Assembly: GCA_013400975.1 (NCBI GenBank)
Contig: WBMZ01000187.1
Location: forward strand, 1 to 64,000
Direction of reading: 5' to 3'
DNA length: 64,000 nucleotides
From: Atrichornis clamosus
Taxonomy: Eukaryota; Chordata; Aves; Passeriformes; Menuridae
The position numbers and the translations under genes are program-made. This document shows positions 46,101 through 58,070 of the stretch, one piece after another. The first letter of the stretch is position 1; every line of letters starts with the position of its first letter. Below the pieces are notes generated by a model that was not told where the DNA came from, did no database searches, and saw nothing but the letters and a program-made list of their open reading frames with translations.

Positions 46101-49100
46101 CCATCGTTTTCAACATTTAAGGTCCAATGAGACTTTTTTCTTGATTTTGTCCAAGAGCAAATAGGGACCTTCTGCAAGACTATGGAAGGATAGTAAAAAA
46201 AAGCAGCTGTACCCTTAGTGTTAGGAGAATGGGAAAAGATGATCACACTCATTAACCTGCTTTAATCTCTGCTAGGAAACCATAACCAAACTGCAGCAAG
46301 AAAACTCCTCCCCAAAGCGAAGTGGGGAAGAAGTCCTTGTACCCTCAGGCAAGGTTATAAAATCCTTGAGTTACTGCTGAGGAATCACCAGCAAGGAAGG
46401 CTGTTCTTGCACAACATCATCTCTTCATCTTAGCAGGTTATGACATGGCTGCATCTTCTGCTGCTGCTCTGAGACATGACCTGGCCCACAATGGAACACT
46501 CAGGCCCTGGTCAAAGTCACAGTGACTCAGAGCAAGTGCAACAAACTCTTCAAACACCCCAGTTTAGATAAAAATAGAATGACAGCAGAGGTAATCAAAT
46601 AATTCTTCAAATTCTACACAGCCTAGAGACTGGTCAGCCCCCACCTCATCAGTCCAGCATGCTGCATCCCAGTCTCTTGGGCAATTGAAGGCAGCACAGT
46701 GGAGGTGCTGCACCTTGTACAGCAACATGAAGTACTTGGGAGTGCTGCTGTAACTTGATGCAGAATTTGCCTGTCACCACTCTTTGTTGGCAAAGAGGTA
46801 ATCCAGTAACCCAAGCTTTGATTCATCCCTTCCCCATCCATGGTCTTTTGGAAACTTCTCTCACTTGCTTTTTGTTTTGGGGAGAAGCTTGTGCTGAGCA
46901 AAAAAAGGTATTCACTCCCATGACATCAACTTCCAGTCCAGAAAAAAGTCCAAAGAGTAGTTTATAAATCATTGTTTTCCCACATTTTCCTAGAGCACTG
47001 TCAGTTTTCATGACTGCTAAAAAGCCATTTTTATTCTATACATGCTTTCTTCTTTGTGATCTACTATGATTTGTGAAGCAGCTGAGTAAGTGCAAGGGTA
47101 ATTCCAGGCATCTTTTTTACCCTTGCACACAAGTCAGGAAGACAAGCTAAACAGTTCTGAAGGATGAAAATGAGGCAAAGAACCAAAGACACAAAATGTG
47201 CAGTTAAATTCCTGTACAAATCCTAGTAGATGCTCATAAAAGCACCTACAGCCTTTTTTAAGGCAGCCACCTGGGGGACCACAACAACTACCTGGAAATT
47301 CTAAGTGTTCAAGGGTTTGTTCACTCTGTTTTCAGAAGTCTGGGTACTTCTGAAGACAGTAAATGAGTTTTAAAAAGCTCTACAGTTATCTACTGCTAAA
47401 GTGTAAGTCAGATAGACAAAAGAGCTATACCTGTAAAGCTGCACTCCTCAGTTCCAAGCATGTTGCAATTTTAGCTATGGTTTTCTGTAAGGGAAAATAA
47501 AAAATTAATTTAGTATTGAAACTGTATTCTTCCAGATTGGCATTTTTAAAGAATGTAAATACAAACAGTTGCTTTTTCTTACAAAGATTTCAGGTCTATT
47601 GTTCAGTACCAGACCATTCAGGATCAGAAGCTTTTTTTATACACAAGCAGGATTTGCTGAAAGCACAATAGATGAAAGACATCTGCCACTTAACTCCCCT
47701 CCCACAGCCCAACAACACAGATGGGGGTCATTCACTCAGCAGAAACTGTAATAATGCCTATCACATCATAAACTGTTTATAAACTCAACTGCTCTCAGGT
47801 GATAGGGGACTGAAAAAAAATAGATGCAAGCCAAGTAGTGAGAGCCTGAGTGGTTTGTGCTGATTTGCCCTTCTAGGAGCCAAGCCTACAGCTCTCCTCT
47901 ACCAGGCTCACAACCTCAGCAGACCAGGTCCGCCCTCCTCAGACATTACAGCAGCCCAGTATCTCAGCACTGAAAAAACACAGTCCACTTCTGTGGGTTT
48001 TGGTGGGAGAGGAAGTATAAAGGTGGATTATTTTTCTAGCTCTTTATTTTTGTGATTTTAAGAGATTTAAACTCCAAGTGAATCATGGAATATATTCTTC
48101 GATTCAAACTTGTCAGCAATCTAAAACATCTCTGAGCAGAACTGTGAAGTAATTTCTCATTTCATTTAAAAATGTAGGAGAGAAGGGCTTCAGAATAGCC
48201 CATTGCAAGCAGTCCTGCTCTGAAGACAGTATTAAGCATTTATGTCTCACAAAATAAGATGCCCCAGCAACAGTCACATTTGTTTGTGTTACTGCCAGCT
48301 GAGAGGAGGAGTTAAGACTTCCATACCTGACATCAAGAGGACACAACTGCCCAGTGTACTTTGCCTGACCATCACAAGTTTGTTCATTAACTAACACCTT
48401 TTTGTAACGAAAATCTCAGATGATCTGCAGAAATAAGGGCCAGATATAAATTCAAAATACTCTGTGGAACGTTTAGAAGGCAAGAAAACCAGCAATAATG
48501 AAATTAGAAAGAAAAGCAGTTTATTTTAAAGTAGGTTTCCCCCCAGAAGGAAGATTAAAGTTGAAATATGCACCTGTAACTCATTCTCTCCTTTTAAATC
48601 AGGCAGTATAAAAACAGCTCCTCCACAAGCTGGATGCAAGGGGAGGAAAAGATTTCCTAGAGCACAACTCTAGCATCAAAGAACTTTAAGAGTTCTGGCA
48701 AGTTATGCAGTGTCAGTCAAAAGCCAAAAGGAGGGTTATATTTTTAGGGCTCCAAGAGGCTGGTAACAGCAGATAAAAACTAGGCATGCTTTCCCAGGTA
48801 CCTCCCCCTGTCATCTGCCTGGCTCTCCTGCAAAGGGGTGTCACAAATCCTTCTTAAACAGCTCCTAGGCCACCATTAGTTTCAATAGGCTGGGCTAAAA
48901 GCTAAGTGACTCCAGTTTCAGTTCACCTTAGGCCACACTGAAAGTTGAAAGAGTTCAGGAGCTGAATCATAAGCAGATCACACATCAATACCTCCAGGGC
49001 AAAGCCAACAGCTGGAGTGTGCAAAAGCCTCAGATATCTGATTTTCATCTCCCACCACAGGCTTGTCAAAGCTTTTGAAGCCATTTCTCCCCAGCTGGCA

Positions 49101-52100
49101 TCTCCTCTCACCTTAACATTCTGTTATAACATGGCACTAGGCCAGACTTTACATCCTCATAGTTTTCATGACTGTCCACTGTATGGGGGCCTTTCAAAAA
49201 ATTTAGTTCTTCTAAGCACTTCCAGGAAAGCAGTGAGTGATGCCTATTAACACCGGACACGTTGTTCAGTCAACAAACTCCCACCTCCCCAAAATAAATT
49301 CTGCTGCATGACAGAGACCCATGACTGGATCTCCAGCATAGCTTGGAAAAACACAGGTATTTTGAGAAAGAAAAGGACACATACAGTCCTGGGTTCATTT
49401 TGAGACTTTCAGACCCACACTGCACACATGGGTGTTGTACATGTAATTATATGTACTCTCAGGCTGGGTGGGAGCACACCAGGTAGCTTCAGAAGCAGAT
49501 TGTCAGGCCCTAGAATGAGAACACACTACAGCCACTAATCAGCTACAGTGTAATAAAAGAAATTCCTTTTTATATTTGAGAACATCTGGAAAAACACATT
49601 TGCAAAGGTAGATTCTTAAAGAGGAAGGTGTGAAATAATGGGTAAAAGAAAGGAATCTGAAGGTTCCCTAGGGAAGGGAGGGGAATCTCTGAGGTTTGAC
49701 TACAGCTCTAACATTTGCAAAAACCCAGCTGTTCCAATGGTTTGGGTGTTGACTGCTGAGCAAAGAGCATGCCCATTCTGTGTTAGATCAAAACTCCTCC
49801 AATTGCACAACAGAAAGAGGGCTATGGGTTTGCAGGGTGCCAGCACACAGTCTCCAGGTCCCACCAGACAGCCAGAACATGTAAACAGATTTTCACGTGG
49901 CTCTATCCCTCCTGGTCTCTCAATAAGCCCACACCATAAATGAGGTTACAGAAGCACTGCTCAACCCCTATATCCTATGTCAATTCACCAGTAAGTTCAG
50001 TAACACCACTGTTCCCTATCCTGCAGATTCATAACTGTATGCTCTGAAAACTGCCTGAACTAAGAACCTCCTAACAGAACAAAGAGCAATACAAAATGTG
50101 TGTCCTCTGGCTCCTGGGGGCTGAAGGGCAATAATGGCTCTAGAAACAGATTAATTGAAGAGAGTTTGGGAGTCTTAAAATAGTAAAGAATAGGTTTTAT
50201 ATGGAATCTATTGAAATATGGCAAGCTCCCAGCAGGCATTATTCATAACTATTTTTTTAAGGGACCACACCCAACCCAAAAGTTAAAAATGCAGCTAAAC
50301 ACTGCTATCATTTTCAGCTGCAACTATCCCATGCAAAGGCTCCTTTTCACAGCAGGGAAAACATTCTGCATCTCATTAGAAAGCCTGAAGCCATAATTAA
50401 CTCTGCTAGTTTAAAATAGTTAAGATTCAGTTTTATGTAAACTCGTGATTAGCACGGGAAAAAGCCAGTTGATCTCGTAGTCAAGGCTTCTTCAGTGCAG
50501 TTGTGTGAGTAATGACTGTGTAACTGTAATGCAGGCAAAGATGTTTGCACAAACACAGAGCCAGAGCAGAGCTTGGCCTTAACAAGAGCTCGAGGCTGTT
50601 AGAAGACCAGTAGTTTAATGAATCATGCTAAGACTGTTCAGCAGTGCTTTTATTTCAGTAAGTTATCATTGCTTCAAAAGCACAATTTTCTAATACTGAA
50701 GAGAACTCAGCCTAGCATAAAAACAGTTACAAGAGAAGCAGCAACTGTGGTTAGAAGAGGGCTTTAAAGGTCAAATTTATTGCACAGAGAACTGGGTGAG
50801 AGTAACTGTAGCTGGAGGCAAGCTGACAGCCAGGGCCAAACCTAAGTGGAACAATTTGTATCACAAAACACAGTGGCAGGTCATGAATGAAGATGGGATA
50901 CTTTAGAGAATGGAGGTAAAACAACGAACAGCAATATTTGAAATGTTAAAACTGAGGCAAATTCACCAGTAACTGTATCTGTTAGGATTCCATACATGCA
51001 GCTTCTAGGTGATGAAATTGTTGCACAGCCTCCTTACAGCTGTTGAAGGGAGGCTAAACACAATGATTTGTTGAGCAAAGGACCTGCAGAGAAATTCTTC
51101 AATAAAATTCACAATCACTAATGAAGATTCCAGCACTGTCTATTACCCACATCAAGGCAGATCCTTCCCTAAGGACTAAAACTCCAGAACTATGTCCAGC
51201 AATAGTTATGACAACCCAACAGAATTTGACAATACAGAAATGAACAGCAAAATCTGGAGTCTGCTCTATTGAGGCAAGTAGCATACAGTGTTTCAAAACA
51301 GACTCTTTAAAAGCAAAAATGCAAGATACGGCTATTTAAAAGCCTGAATTCTTACCACAAACAATATATTTATTATAAGATAAATGATAACTGGCTCACA
51401 GTATGACTAGGAAAGAAACTGGTGGTATCTGTCAAGTGTTCTTAGGTTAACAGATTGTATGATTCTGTTAGCAAGTAAGACACCATCAATTATGGTGTGG
51501 CCATATCTGCACTATAACACCACCTGTGATGCATGAAATAAACCCAAATGTGGTAAAAGTTTATAAAGACAGATAGGGGTGAGGATTTGAATCTAGTCTT
51601 GTCCTTTCCCTGCAGCTGTAAAGCCAGTAGCTTCCCCTCAGTACAGAGGAATCACTGCTGAAATCCACCTTCCCCACAGAGTATGTCAAGTAACACACAA
51701 TGACAGCCTCACAACAATTCTCAGCAGTATGTATGGTCCTTTGGAAAAGAGCTCACTGGAAATTTACACAAAAACTGGGATGAGGATAGATCCAGCAACT
51801 GGAAATCACAATTAGCTTTGTGGCCTTTCAATCTCTGGAATTCTGCACGTAGCCTTGGCCAGTGATGTCAGATAAGCAAACACTGAAGGTTACACACTCT
51901 TCTCCAGTTAAAAAAAAAAAAAAGAAAAAAGGGGGCTCTTATGCAACATACAGAGCCTCAGAAAGTCAAGATATTAGGGAAAGAGATTTTGGGGAACCAG
52001 GACGAAAGAGCAGACTGGTGGATGCACTGGCAGGAGCACAGTTGAGCAAAAGTTGCTGGTTTGGTAGCTGATTCTTTGAAGGGCAGCAGGGAAGAACATA

Positions 52101-55100
52101 CACTTCCATTTAACCAAACTGCTTGCAAACCCAGCAGTACACTAAGCTCTACTGTTGCATGCCATGTGAATGATATTAGTGATGATGGTAATTAGTCATG
52201 ATCACTAGATGATATACTGGCTGGGCTCCTGCAGAAATGTTGGGGAATTGGGCTGTGCTTGAGGCTAATGAAATAGGCGCTGCCATTTGATAACCAGACT
52301 CAAAGTTTCAGTGCATCAGCCACTCACTGATCTGCAAAAAACAACAAGGGATAGAAATGCAATCCTCTTTTATAAATTATATCAGCTTTAGAATCAGGTA
52401 TTACTCTGCAAGGATACCACCACCCCTTACTTTTTTTTCTTTTCACTGGTCTGTTGCCCTAAGACATGATAGCAGTTGTGCAGCTAACATCTGAGGTCAG
52501 TTATCTCCACTTCCTGAGCCCCCAGGCCTTCCCTCATGGCTGAACTCATTCACTTCCACAACCTGGTCCAAGGTCCTTCTCATAAGACTCGGGGAACATC
52601 TGGAAGCAAAGCCCTGTGTGGTTCTGGTTCCCATACTCACAGGAGATGATGACTCCACAAGTGAGATTAACAGCTTCGCCTTCATGAAGTAACTACATTT
52701 TCAAAAGTCTCCACAGAGGGGAAACACGCAGTAAAGATGACTCTAGCTGAGAATGATGGAGAAAGCTACCAGCAAGGGAGAGAGAGCAGAAGCATTCAAA
52801 GAGTAAACAGCTGTCCAGCATTAACAAGGCTCTCCAGGCTTACAGTTCAGGAAAAGTGGACCAAATCCTTCTCCAAGGTTATGACTCGGTTTAAGGCAAT
52901 CGTGAGATCTATCAACTTCTTTGCAGAAGGGAAACAGAACATGGAAGACCAGCTCTTTGCTTTTCTTATTGATACACGTTGAAGAAACAGTTACAAACCT
53001 CTGCCAGATTCTATGTAAAGGTGCATTTCTTTATATGAATTTTAAACACATCATCTTGGATTTCTGTAGCCAGGACCTGTTTTCAGGACTAACGTTCCCA
53101 AGCACAGATCCCATTACTCTAGCACCCTATTACCATTGCTGAGATTCTGAGCTAGCAAATGTCAATTTTCAGGTAGCAGCATTGCTACCTGATCTTACAA
53201 GTGATCTTATGACATGGAAATCTGGAAATACAAGTCTCTAGTTTGTTATTCCTAAGAAAAACATGCCTTTATAAAAGACATGGAAATTTAGTAAGGCCTC
53301 ATCTCTTGAAAGATTTTATTATGCAGTAAATGCTTGAATGCATGAGTCCACTTAAATCCCATCACAGAACTGCATTAATACGTTGCTGAGATGAGAACCA
53401 GCCTTTTCAACTGAGGTGAGGGAGGAGTACAGTAATTTCAATATTTTGAAAAATTATAAACAAATAACATTCTGTGGCTGCTAGGGAGTGTTCTGCCAGG
53501 ACCCTTCCCTGTCAGGTGTTACATGTTAAGCTTTCATCCCCCTCACACACCCTCAATGTCTGCAGTTCAAGATGTTTTGTATTCAGACCTCACAACAGAA
53601 ATTGTGCTAACATTGAATAAGGAAGTTATCAAACGTCACCCCCAAAAAAGAAACACCCAGGTTATGAAGGACTCTGGCCAGCCTGCATGACATTCAATAC
53701 TACACAGCAGAGCATCCATCACGTCTAATGACAGCAACCATTTTAGCCATGCTGGGCTCTGTTTCTGTTTGTGTATATTGAGGGAGGAAAAAAGGTCTAA
53801 TAAGGCTCTGGCCTGTGAGATAAAAAAACATAACACACATCAACATCTATGAGTCAAGCTCCTCGACTGAGCAAACAGCAATACTCACCTTTTGATCTTC
53901 TGTGAATTCTGAGTTGTTGTGCTGAGACTGTGCCTCTTTTTGCAGGTGCCTTGCTAATCTGGGTGGGGGGGAAAAGAAAATTGTAGAGTGGGAACACAAC
54001 ACAAACACACACACCCTAGCTCCAGAAAACGTGTCAGCCAAAAGGTTCACAGACTGCTGCTCCAAATAGGTTTTGGGTCGTTTTTGTTGTTGTGTTTTGG
54101 GTTGGGTTTTTTTTCCAAACAAAGTTTCCTATAGCCATGGTAGTCCATACTTTAAAAAAAACAAACCAGAAGGTGAACAAAGCATGCAACTACATTAGGC
54201 AGGAAAGGCTCCATATGTAATGAATCACGAAAGGAGAACAGGTAAGAAGGTCCTTATAGCCAACAGCCCCTTTTACAAGCACTGACCTTTTTCCTCTCAT
54301 AATCCCCTTCTTTCATAATAACAAACCATAGCCCCTGTGAAGACCCACTGTGGGACAACTCCACCTACATTTCACAGGGAGAGGCTGAGGCAAGTCCGAT
54401 GGCCAGGGGGCTGGGGCGGGGGCATCCTAGGTGATGGCACACGCTCTCCCAGCCCTGGAAGCCAGGCACAGGGCAGCTTGGCCCAGGCTCTTGGGGTGGA
54501 GCAGCTCACATTTGTGCCTGTCAGCATCACAGGCAGAGCAGAAACCCCACCCCTTGTCATCACCAAGGCAGGAGTACCGAGGGGTTTGGAAAGTAACAGT
54601 AAGCAAACAGCTCGAGAAAGCGAAAGGAAGCTGGAGGGAAGCTATGGGAAGAGTTACAGTTTCCGTCCCGGGAGGAAGGAGAACATTAAACAAGCAAAAC
54701 CTCTGAGCAATTGTTGCCATTCCCTGTAAATATTTTTTTTACAAGCAGAGAGGGAGGGAGGACAGGGGTTGAGGGGAAACCCAGAGACAGCAACAGTACC
54801 AGGGACATCACAATATGCTTCCTCCTGGAACCTCGCAAGTTTGACCTGTGAAAGGGACTCTGCTACTCTCCACCACTGCAGTGGGCATTGGCCTGGCTTT
54901 AGGATGGGTTTAAAATACACACACAAGACACACACAGCAGAACAGATTGTCAAAGCCTGTGGCAGAAACAAAAATCAGAACTCAATTTCTTTGCTTTTTC
55001 TCAAAATAAGCTCTCTTTAAAAAATCCATAAGGACTGAGGCCACTGTAGCTTTTAACACTCACCAGGGAAAACAACCAAACCTGATGAGGTAACTGCACA

Positions 55101-57752
55101 ACTTGGTGGTGTTGTCTCCCTTCATAAATGGGGAAAGACTGTGGCTGACAAAAGACAAAAAGCACAAATATGCTTGAACTCAAATATATACTCCTTCCCG
55201 ACTGCCCTGACATATGATACACAGGGCACAGCGAAAGGGCATTTAAAAATAGTAATTTAAGAGAACCATAGCAGCGATATGCCACCCACAACAGGCAGCA
55301 TCACAGCATGAACATTTCTGCAGGCATCAGAAACACAACCCTCTTTCCATTTGTCCCTAATACAAAAAAAAATCCACCCTAATCCAAATAAATGCATCTG
55401 GCATTCCACTTGAAGCTCATTCAAAGTTGGATGAGACCAAGTTCCACAGATGGGATGTTTAACAGGGAAGCCACTGCTGACAGCACAAGCTTCTGTGCAA
55501 GTAAGCACCTCAATGATCAAGGGCCAATCTTTGTACCAAGTTTCCTGTACTTCCAGGAGTAACATAAAAACCTGAGCAGATGGGAACAGGAGGTAAATAA
55601 CTGTGTTTTACATCAGCAGCCATCAGGACTTTCCCAAATCCAAGCTTTCTCAGCATTGGCAAGCTCACTGTAACAAGCTGCACCCCAGGCTGCTTGTGTA
55701 GATCAGCACAGACTGTGCCAGCATTCCCAGCACCTGGATAACAGCAGCACCACACTCCTTTACCCCACCTCAGGCTGCCACTTGAGAAGGCAACAGCACA
55801 AACCCACACTGCAACTCCAGCACTACAGGCTGACATCTTGTTCTGTGCTGCTTGTTTGCAACTTCTACCCTACAGCTTGAAATTGTTATTAATTTACTTG
55901 CTAAAGCTACAAGCAGCAGATACACACACAGAAAAGGTTTTGCTCCTCCCTAGGAAATATCTCCCTGTAATCCCTTGATCTTCTCTCTCCTTTCTTCTCA
56001 GTCCTAGGACAACAGAATTCATCTACTGACAACTATTCAGTAGAAACTCACTGATAAGAGCAGCTTACAATGCTGCTTCTACCCAAGAGGAGCTTCCTTA
56101 TGAAGAAATCACACTGCTCCCAAGCCAGAACAGAGCCAGGGTGTGGAGATCACCTCAGTTCTCATCCGAGACAAGCAATAGAGGGAGGAAAGCAGCAAAA
56201 GTTGTACTTCAATTCTCAAACTGGACTGTCTGCAGACGTTTAGTGATCTCACTTCTCAATGAAGCAAGCTCAGAAGGAAAGCCCAAAGACTTTTCATTCC
56301 AAAGAAACATCATTATATGAAACTGACTGCTGAGACTGCTAAGACAGTTTAAAGCATTAGCATCCCACTGGATTCCTCATAGATGTCGACATAAAGGCAG
56401 TTAGTAAAAATATCTTCTTTTACTTTTTGATGATTTTTTTTTCTGCCAAGATACAGATCTGGAAAAGAACTTCTTTTCATCTCTGGGCCAAGATTTGTAG
56501 AGTAACAGCTTGCCCTACTCTAAAGGCCATCTTCAAACTGCAAATCACTGAACTTGCATCATCCTGCCTGGTGAGTGAATGAAATGATGAGATTACTGCC
56601 TCTCCTGACCACGCTGTAAGTGGCCAGCAGACTAGTTACTCTGAATGACAACTGAACTGGTAGCCAGTGCAGTTACAGCCCATCCTGTTGCTTGAACAGT
56701 CCTGAATAGTGCTAAAAGATCCCTCACGGAGCATCTCTTCAGCTGACTTTCTCCTGGGGAACAAGTGCAAACCCTCTTGACAACTTGCACAAAATTCACC
56801 ATGAGAAACCTGGTCTGCAATACTCAGATCACAAAGAAATAACTTTCATTTTCATGGTAAGTGTAGTAGTAGGGGAGAACATCTGACTAAAGCTACCAGG
56901 TGTGTTTCTAAGGAGACCATCAACAGTGCCCTATAGGCAACACTCCTCTGCTGCCAAAGGATTTATGGATGGTGTGGTCCCACCCCATGGCAGCCAACCT
57001 GACTGGGGCTGCCCGGTTCCACACTCTCCCACCACCACCAGGGGTGAAACACACAAGCATGTGATGGACCTCTTTTCATTCTGATGGGTTGGTTGGGTTG
57101 TTTTTTGGGGTTTTTTTTGGTTAAGGCTGATATTTAGGCAGCCCTTTTGCCAGGTTCCCCCTTTCTCACGAGTGTCAGATGACAGGATGATGGGATTGGG
57201 GTATCCCAGTCCAAGGGTGCCTGGAGGGCTCCACCAACCAACCGCCCTGGCAGCCCACGCTCGCAGAACCACAGATTGGCTTGGGTTGGAAGGGACCTTA
57301 AAGATCACCTTGTTCCATCCACTGCCATGGGCAGAGACACCTTCCACCAGACCAGGTTGCTCCAAGCTCCGGTCGCTGCCGCCCTCCCAGGAGGGCAGGA
57401 CGGGCCGGCTCCCGCCTCGCCCCCCGGCCGGGCACCCGCCCCAGGGGACGCCCCGGTCCCCGGCCCCGCGCCTTCGGGAAGGGCCAGACCCGCCGGCGGG
57501 GCCCCGGGGGTGAGGGGGCCCAGGGGTGAAGGGGCCGCAGCCTCGGCCCGGCGGGGCCCTCGTGCCCTGCCCCACCCCGGGGCCGCTCCCTCACCGCGGC
57601 GCCTCGCCCGGGACTCCGGGGCTGTGCCGGGCCCACACTCACATCTGGTACTCGTCGATCGCCTCCACCAGCTGCCCCCATGAATCGAAGTCGGTGCCCT
57701 TCCTGAAGCTGGCGCCCCAGCGCTGCAGGAGGCTGCGGGCCGCCTCCGACAT
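31053..57752 (-). CDS. AIDA: AIDA, axin interactor dorsalization-associated protein (complete, 10 exons)
   Basis: Join on the minus strand: 57643-57752, 53889-53958, 47431-47484, 45364-45418, 39830-39893, 39278-39384, 34760-34882, 32671-32793, 32099-32216, 31053-31149. The lengths sum to 921 bases: 306 codons plus stop, the same length as human AIDA, with all phases consistent and GT-AG sites throughout. Domains: an N-terminal helical AIDA-N domain (about residues 1-110), an acidic Gly/Glu linker, and a C-terminal C2-like domain (about 155-303). AIDA binds Axin and blocks Axin-driven JNK activation in dorsoventral patterning. In mammals it also helps HRD1-linked degradation of lipid-synthesis enzymes at the ER. 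Conservation with human is very high. Confidence 0.97.
32099..32216 (-). CDS. AIDA: AIDA exon 9, C2-like domain
   Basis: AAIFFEFKHYKPKKRFTSTK then CFAFMEMDEIKPGAIVIE. Human has PGPIVIE at the end. Phase 1 in, 2 out at GTAAGT. Confidence 0.97.
32671..32793 (-). CDS. AIDA: AIDA exon 8, C2-like domain
   Basis: DLNGIDLTPVQDTPVALRKE then DTYVHFNVDIEIQKHIERLT. Conserved throughout. Phase 1/1; donor GTATGT. Confidence 0.97.
34760..34882 (-). CDS. AIDA: AIDA exon 7, C2-like domain
   Basis: GTLLPRLPSEPGMTLLTINI, then EKIGLKDAGQCIDPYITVSV and K. First strands of the C2-like domain. Phase 1/1. Confidence 0.97.
34883..39277 (-). other. AIDA: AIDA intron 6 (4.4 kb)
   Basis: No exon, RNA gene or named repeat recognised. 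A GC-moderate patch at about 36550-37000 gives spurious open frames only. Intron 7 (32794-34759) is also plain. Confidence 0.65.
39278..39384 (-). CDS. AIDA: AIDA exon 6, acidic linker
   Basis: KILAPGEEEHLEFEEDDEEG then GAGAGSPDSFPARVP. Links the helical domain to the C2-like domain. Donor GTAGGG. Confidence 0.97.
39830..39893 (-). CDS. AIDA: AIDA exon 5
   Basis: ILKNILTYNKEFPFDVQPVP then L plus two bases. Identical to human as I recall it. Phase 1 in, 2 out. Confidence 0.97.
42504..42938 (-). mobile_element. CR1 LINE 3' fragment (minus strand)
   Basis: Starts with the terminal repeat catagaatcatagaat, then ttggaagggacccacaagg, and carries the usual CR1 phrases (tccagtgcccagccaccctc, tgaagaaccttttcctatat, ctcctccaggctgaacagac) in reverse orientation. 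5'-truncated. It has the same orientation as AIDA. Confidence 0.95.
43583..43616. repeat. 17-base tandem duplication
   Basis: Two adjacent copies of TGTGTGAATAGCTGTTT in AIDA intron 4. Confidence 0.9.
45364..45418 (-). CDS. AIDA: AIDA exon 4
   Basis: STQSQDEFKLEDLKKLEP plus one base; one residue differs from human. Acceptor CCTAG, donor GTAAGT. Confidence 0.97.
45419..47430 (-). other. AIDA: AIDA intron 3 (2.0 kb)
   Basis: No recognised features other than splice sites and scattered short A/T runs. Confidence 0.65.
47431..47484 (-). CDS. AIDA: AIDA exon 3
   Basis: 18 codons, KTIAKIATCLELRSAALQ; human KTIGKIATCLELRSAALQ. Donor GTATAG. Confidence 0.97.
47485..53888 (-). other. AIDA: AIDA intron 2 (6.4 kb)
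   Basis: AT-rich, with an A-run near 51910-51930. No exon, RNA gene or named repeat recognised; open frames here are short and have no coding character. Confidence 0.65.
53889..53958 (-). CDS. AIDA: AIDA exon 2
   Basis: LARHLQKEAQSQHNNSEFTE then DQK; phase 2 in, 0 out. Acceptor CCCAG after a C-rich tract, donor GTGAGT. Confidence 0.97.
53959..57642 (-). other. AIDA: AIDA intron 1 (3.7 kb)
   Basis: Moderately GC-rich toward its 5' end. It holds a CR1 tail (57264-57368) and a T/G-rich tract at about 57086-57125. Confidence 0.7.
57264..57368 (-). mobile_element. CR1 LINE 3' tail at the edge of the AIDA CpG island
   Basis: Reads cttgggttggaagggacctt, aaagatcaccttgttccat, cactgccatgggcagagaca and caccagaccaggttgctcca, the reverse complement of the CR1 3' end. 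Confidence 0.9.
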
Positions 57753-58070
57753 AGCCCCAGCGCTAGGGCACCATGCTCACCCCGCGCCGGGGCACCCACC
57801 GCGCCGGGCAGCCGCTCCCGCCAGCCCCGCGCCGTCGGCACGGCACAGCCCCGCCCGGCACAGCTGCCCCGGCGCGGCGGGCTCCGGCAGAGGCGGCCGC
57901 GGGATGAGGCACGCACCGCTACAAAATGGCCCCTCTGCGCCCTTCGCGGGTGCGGGCACAGGCAGGGCAGCGACCAGCAGCCGCAGGGGACACGGCGGGA
58001 AGCGGCTCCCCCCGACCCCGCCGTCTGACACGGCCTGTGCACCAGGAGGTACGGCCCGGAGCGGTTAATG
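57370..58070. promoter_or_regulatory. AIDA: CpG island, AIDA promoter (possibly bidirectional with BROX)
   Basis: Very GC- and CpG-rich block around AIDA exon 1. In human, AIDA and BROX are head-to-head and overlap at their 5' ends, so this island may also start BROX on the plus strand. A plausible plus-strand donor (GGAG|GTACGG) lies at 58049. The BROX part is inference. Confidence 0.7.
57643..57752 (-). CDS. AIDA: AIDA exon 1 (start codon)
   Basis: ATG at 57752-57750; MSEAARSLLQRWGASFRKGT then DFDSWGQLVEAIDEYQ plus two bases. Donor GTGAGT. Human has MSEVTRSLLQRWGASFRRGA. Lies in the CpG island. Confidence 0.97.

Noticed and set aside
54337..54729. 130-codon plus-strand frame in AIDA intron 1
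   Set aside because: No family resemblance, antisense to an intron, and no conserved start or splice context visible.
56931..57575. 214-codon minus-strand open frame next to AIDA exon 1
   Set aside because: It runs through a CR1 tail and CpG-island sequence and has the Pro/Gly/Arg make-up expected from GC-rich DNA. It has no link to AIDA splicing.
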